Assembly (NCBI RefSeq): GCF_018413645.1
Contig: NZ_JAHCDA010000003.1
Location: 603,685 to 667,684 of the forward strand
Source: Roseococcus pinisoli
Lineage (GTDB): Bacteria; Pseudomonadota; Alphaproteobacteria; Acetobacterales; Acetobacteraceae
Length of the DNA stretch: 64,000 nt
Direction: 5' to 3'
The notes beneath the pieces were generated by a model. It saw only the letters and a list, made by a program, of their open reading frames with translations. It had not been told where the DNA came from and searched no databases. The position numbers and the translations under genes were made by a program. Positions 63,800 through 64,000 of this stretch are shown piece after piece; positions within the stretch are counted from its first letter, which is position 1; each line of letters starts with the position of its first letter.

Positions 63800-64000
63800 T
63801 TCAGCGGTGGAAGCCGCTCTCACTCGAAAGAGAGGGGGTACCTGATCCGACCGGTCTCCGGTCGGGCGAGGGTTGTTGTTTCACAGTTAAATCTGTTGAT
63901 GCAGAGAAATGTGCGCGTTTGGTTATACCATGTGAGTGGTGACTGACGGATATCTTTCTGGATTGGGATGCGTGGTTGGCGCTGCTGGGTTTAGGCCTGG
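63800..64000 (+). ncRNA. structured leader, possibly the start of an rRNA operon
   Basis: Hairpins AGCGG/CCGCT (63803-63818) and CCGACCGG/CCGGTCGG (63847-63865) follow the promoter, and the next stretch is T-rich then AT-rich with no reading frame. This fits a processed RNA leader, perhaps before 16S rRNA, but the window ends before any recognisable rRNA. A leader attenuator is the alternative. Confidence 0.4.

Overview
The window is chromosomal DNA from a high-GC alphaproteobacterium, most likely of the Acetobacteraceae (Roseomonas-like). Three things point there: the gene order ispDF / dusB-ntrB-ntrC-ntrY-ntrX-(class IV aminotransferase)-HAD-hfq-hflX, four Bug-type solute-binding proteins, and an alphaproteobacterial SOS box (GTTC-N7-GTTC) in front of an imuA-imuB-dnaE2 cassette. 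This assignment is inferred from gene content only.

Layout. 1-5.1 kb: a five-gene peptide/opine-type ABC importer; its binding-protein gene is cut by the window edge. 5.2-8.4 kb: a Bug protein, then on the minus strand a thiolase and a neutral zinc metallopeptidase. 8.4-12.7 kb: an iron/haem-related locus with a TonB receptor and a methyltransferase facing an EF-hand protein and a DUF2271 protein; Fur-like palindromes lie between the divergent genes. 12.7-25.5 kb: the conserved housekeeping block (isoprenoid, tRNA modification, two nitrogen two-component systems, Hfq, HflX, inositol-monophosphatase-like). 25.5-28.1 kb: dehalogenase, PEP-mutase/isocitrate-lyase family protein and Bug protein.

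From about 28.74 to 46.47 kb a 17.7 kb genomic island interrupts a wecC-like UDP-N-acetylmannosamine dehydrogenase gene. Its N-terminal half (28141-28788) and C-terminal half (46413-47090) lie on either side, and both junctions carry a 12-bp direct repeat. Next to the left junction is a tyrosine integrase. The left half of the island is a minus-strand operon headed by a 2152-codon STAND-type NTPase with an N-terminal PD-(D/E)xK/Cap4-like nuclease domain, resembling Avs-type antiphage proteins. It is followed by a translationally coupled protein of unknown function and several small proteins. The right half holds a serine recombinase, a decayed lipoprotein gene, a small membrane protein, an HNH-like protein, three consecutive ribbon-helix-helix proteins, and two isolated phage morphogenesis genes (lambda-I-like tail assembly and XkdF-like protease). 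A palindrome, TGCAACCGGTTGCA and close variants, recurs four times in the island. This island is the most likely site of an undescribed system: a phage-satellite-like element carrying a STAND defence operon, possibly expressed through a slippery G10 tract just before its TTG start.

47-54.1 kb: NTF2-like protein, hydroxyacid dehydrogenase, a minus-strand catabolic operon (TauD-like dioxygenase, FAH-family hydrolase, Ldh-type dehydrogenase), and a divergent DadA-like oxidoreductase with a MATE exporter. 54.1-60.1 kb: a small Fur-box-preceded gene and the SOS mutagenesis cassette. 60.2-63.6 kb: a DUF1127 protein, a LysR regulator and two tandem Bug proteins. The last 240 bases hold a good promoter and a structured leader that could be the start of an rRNA operon lying beyond the window.
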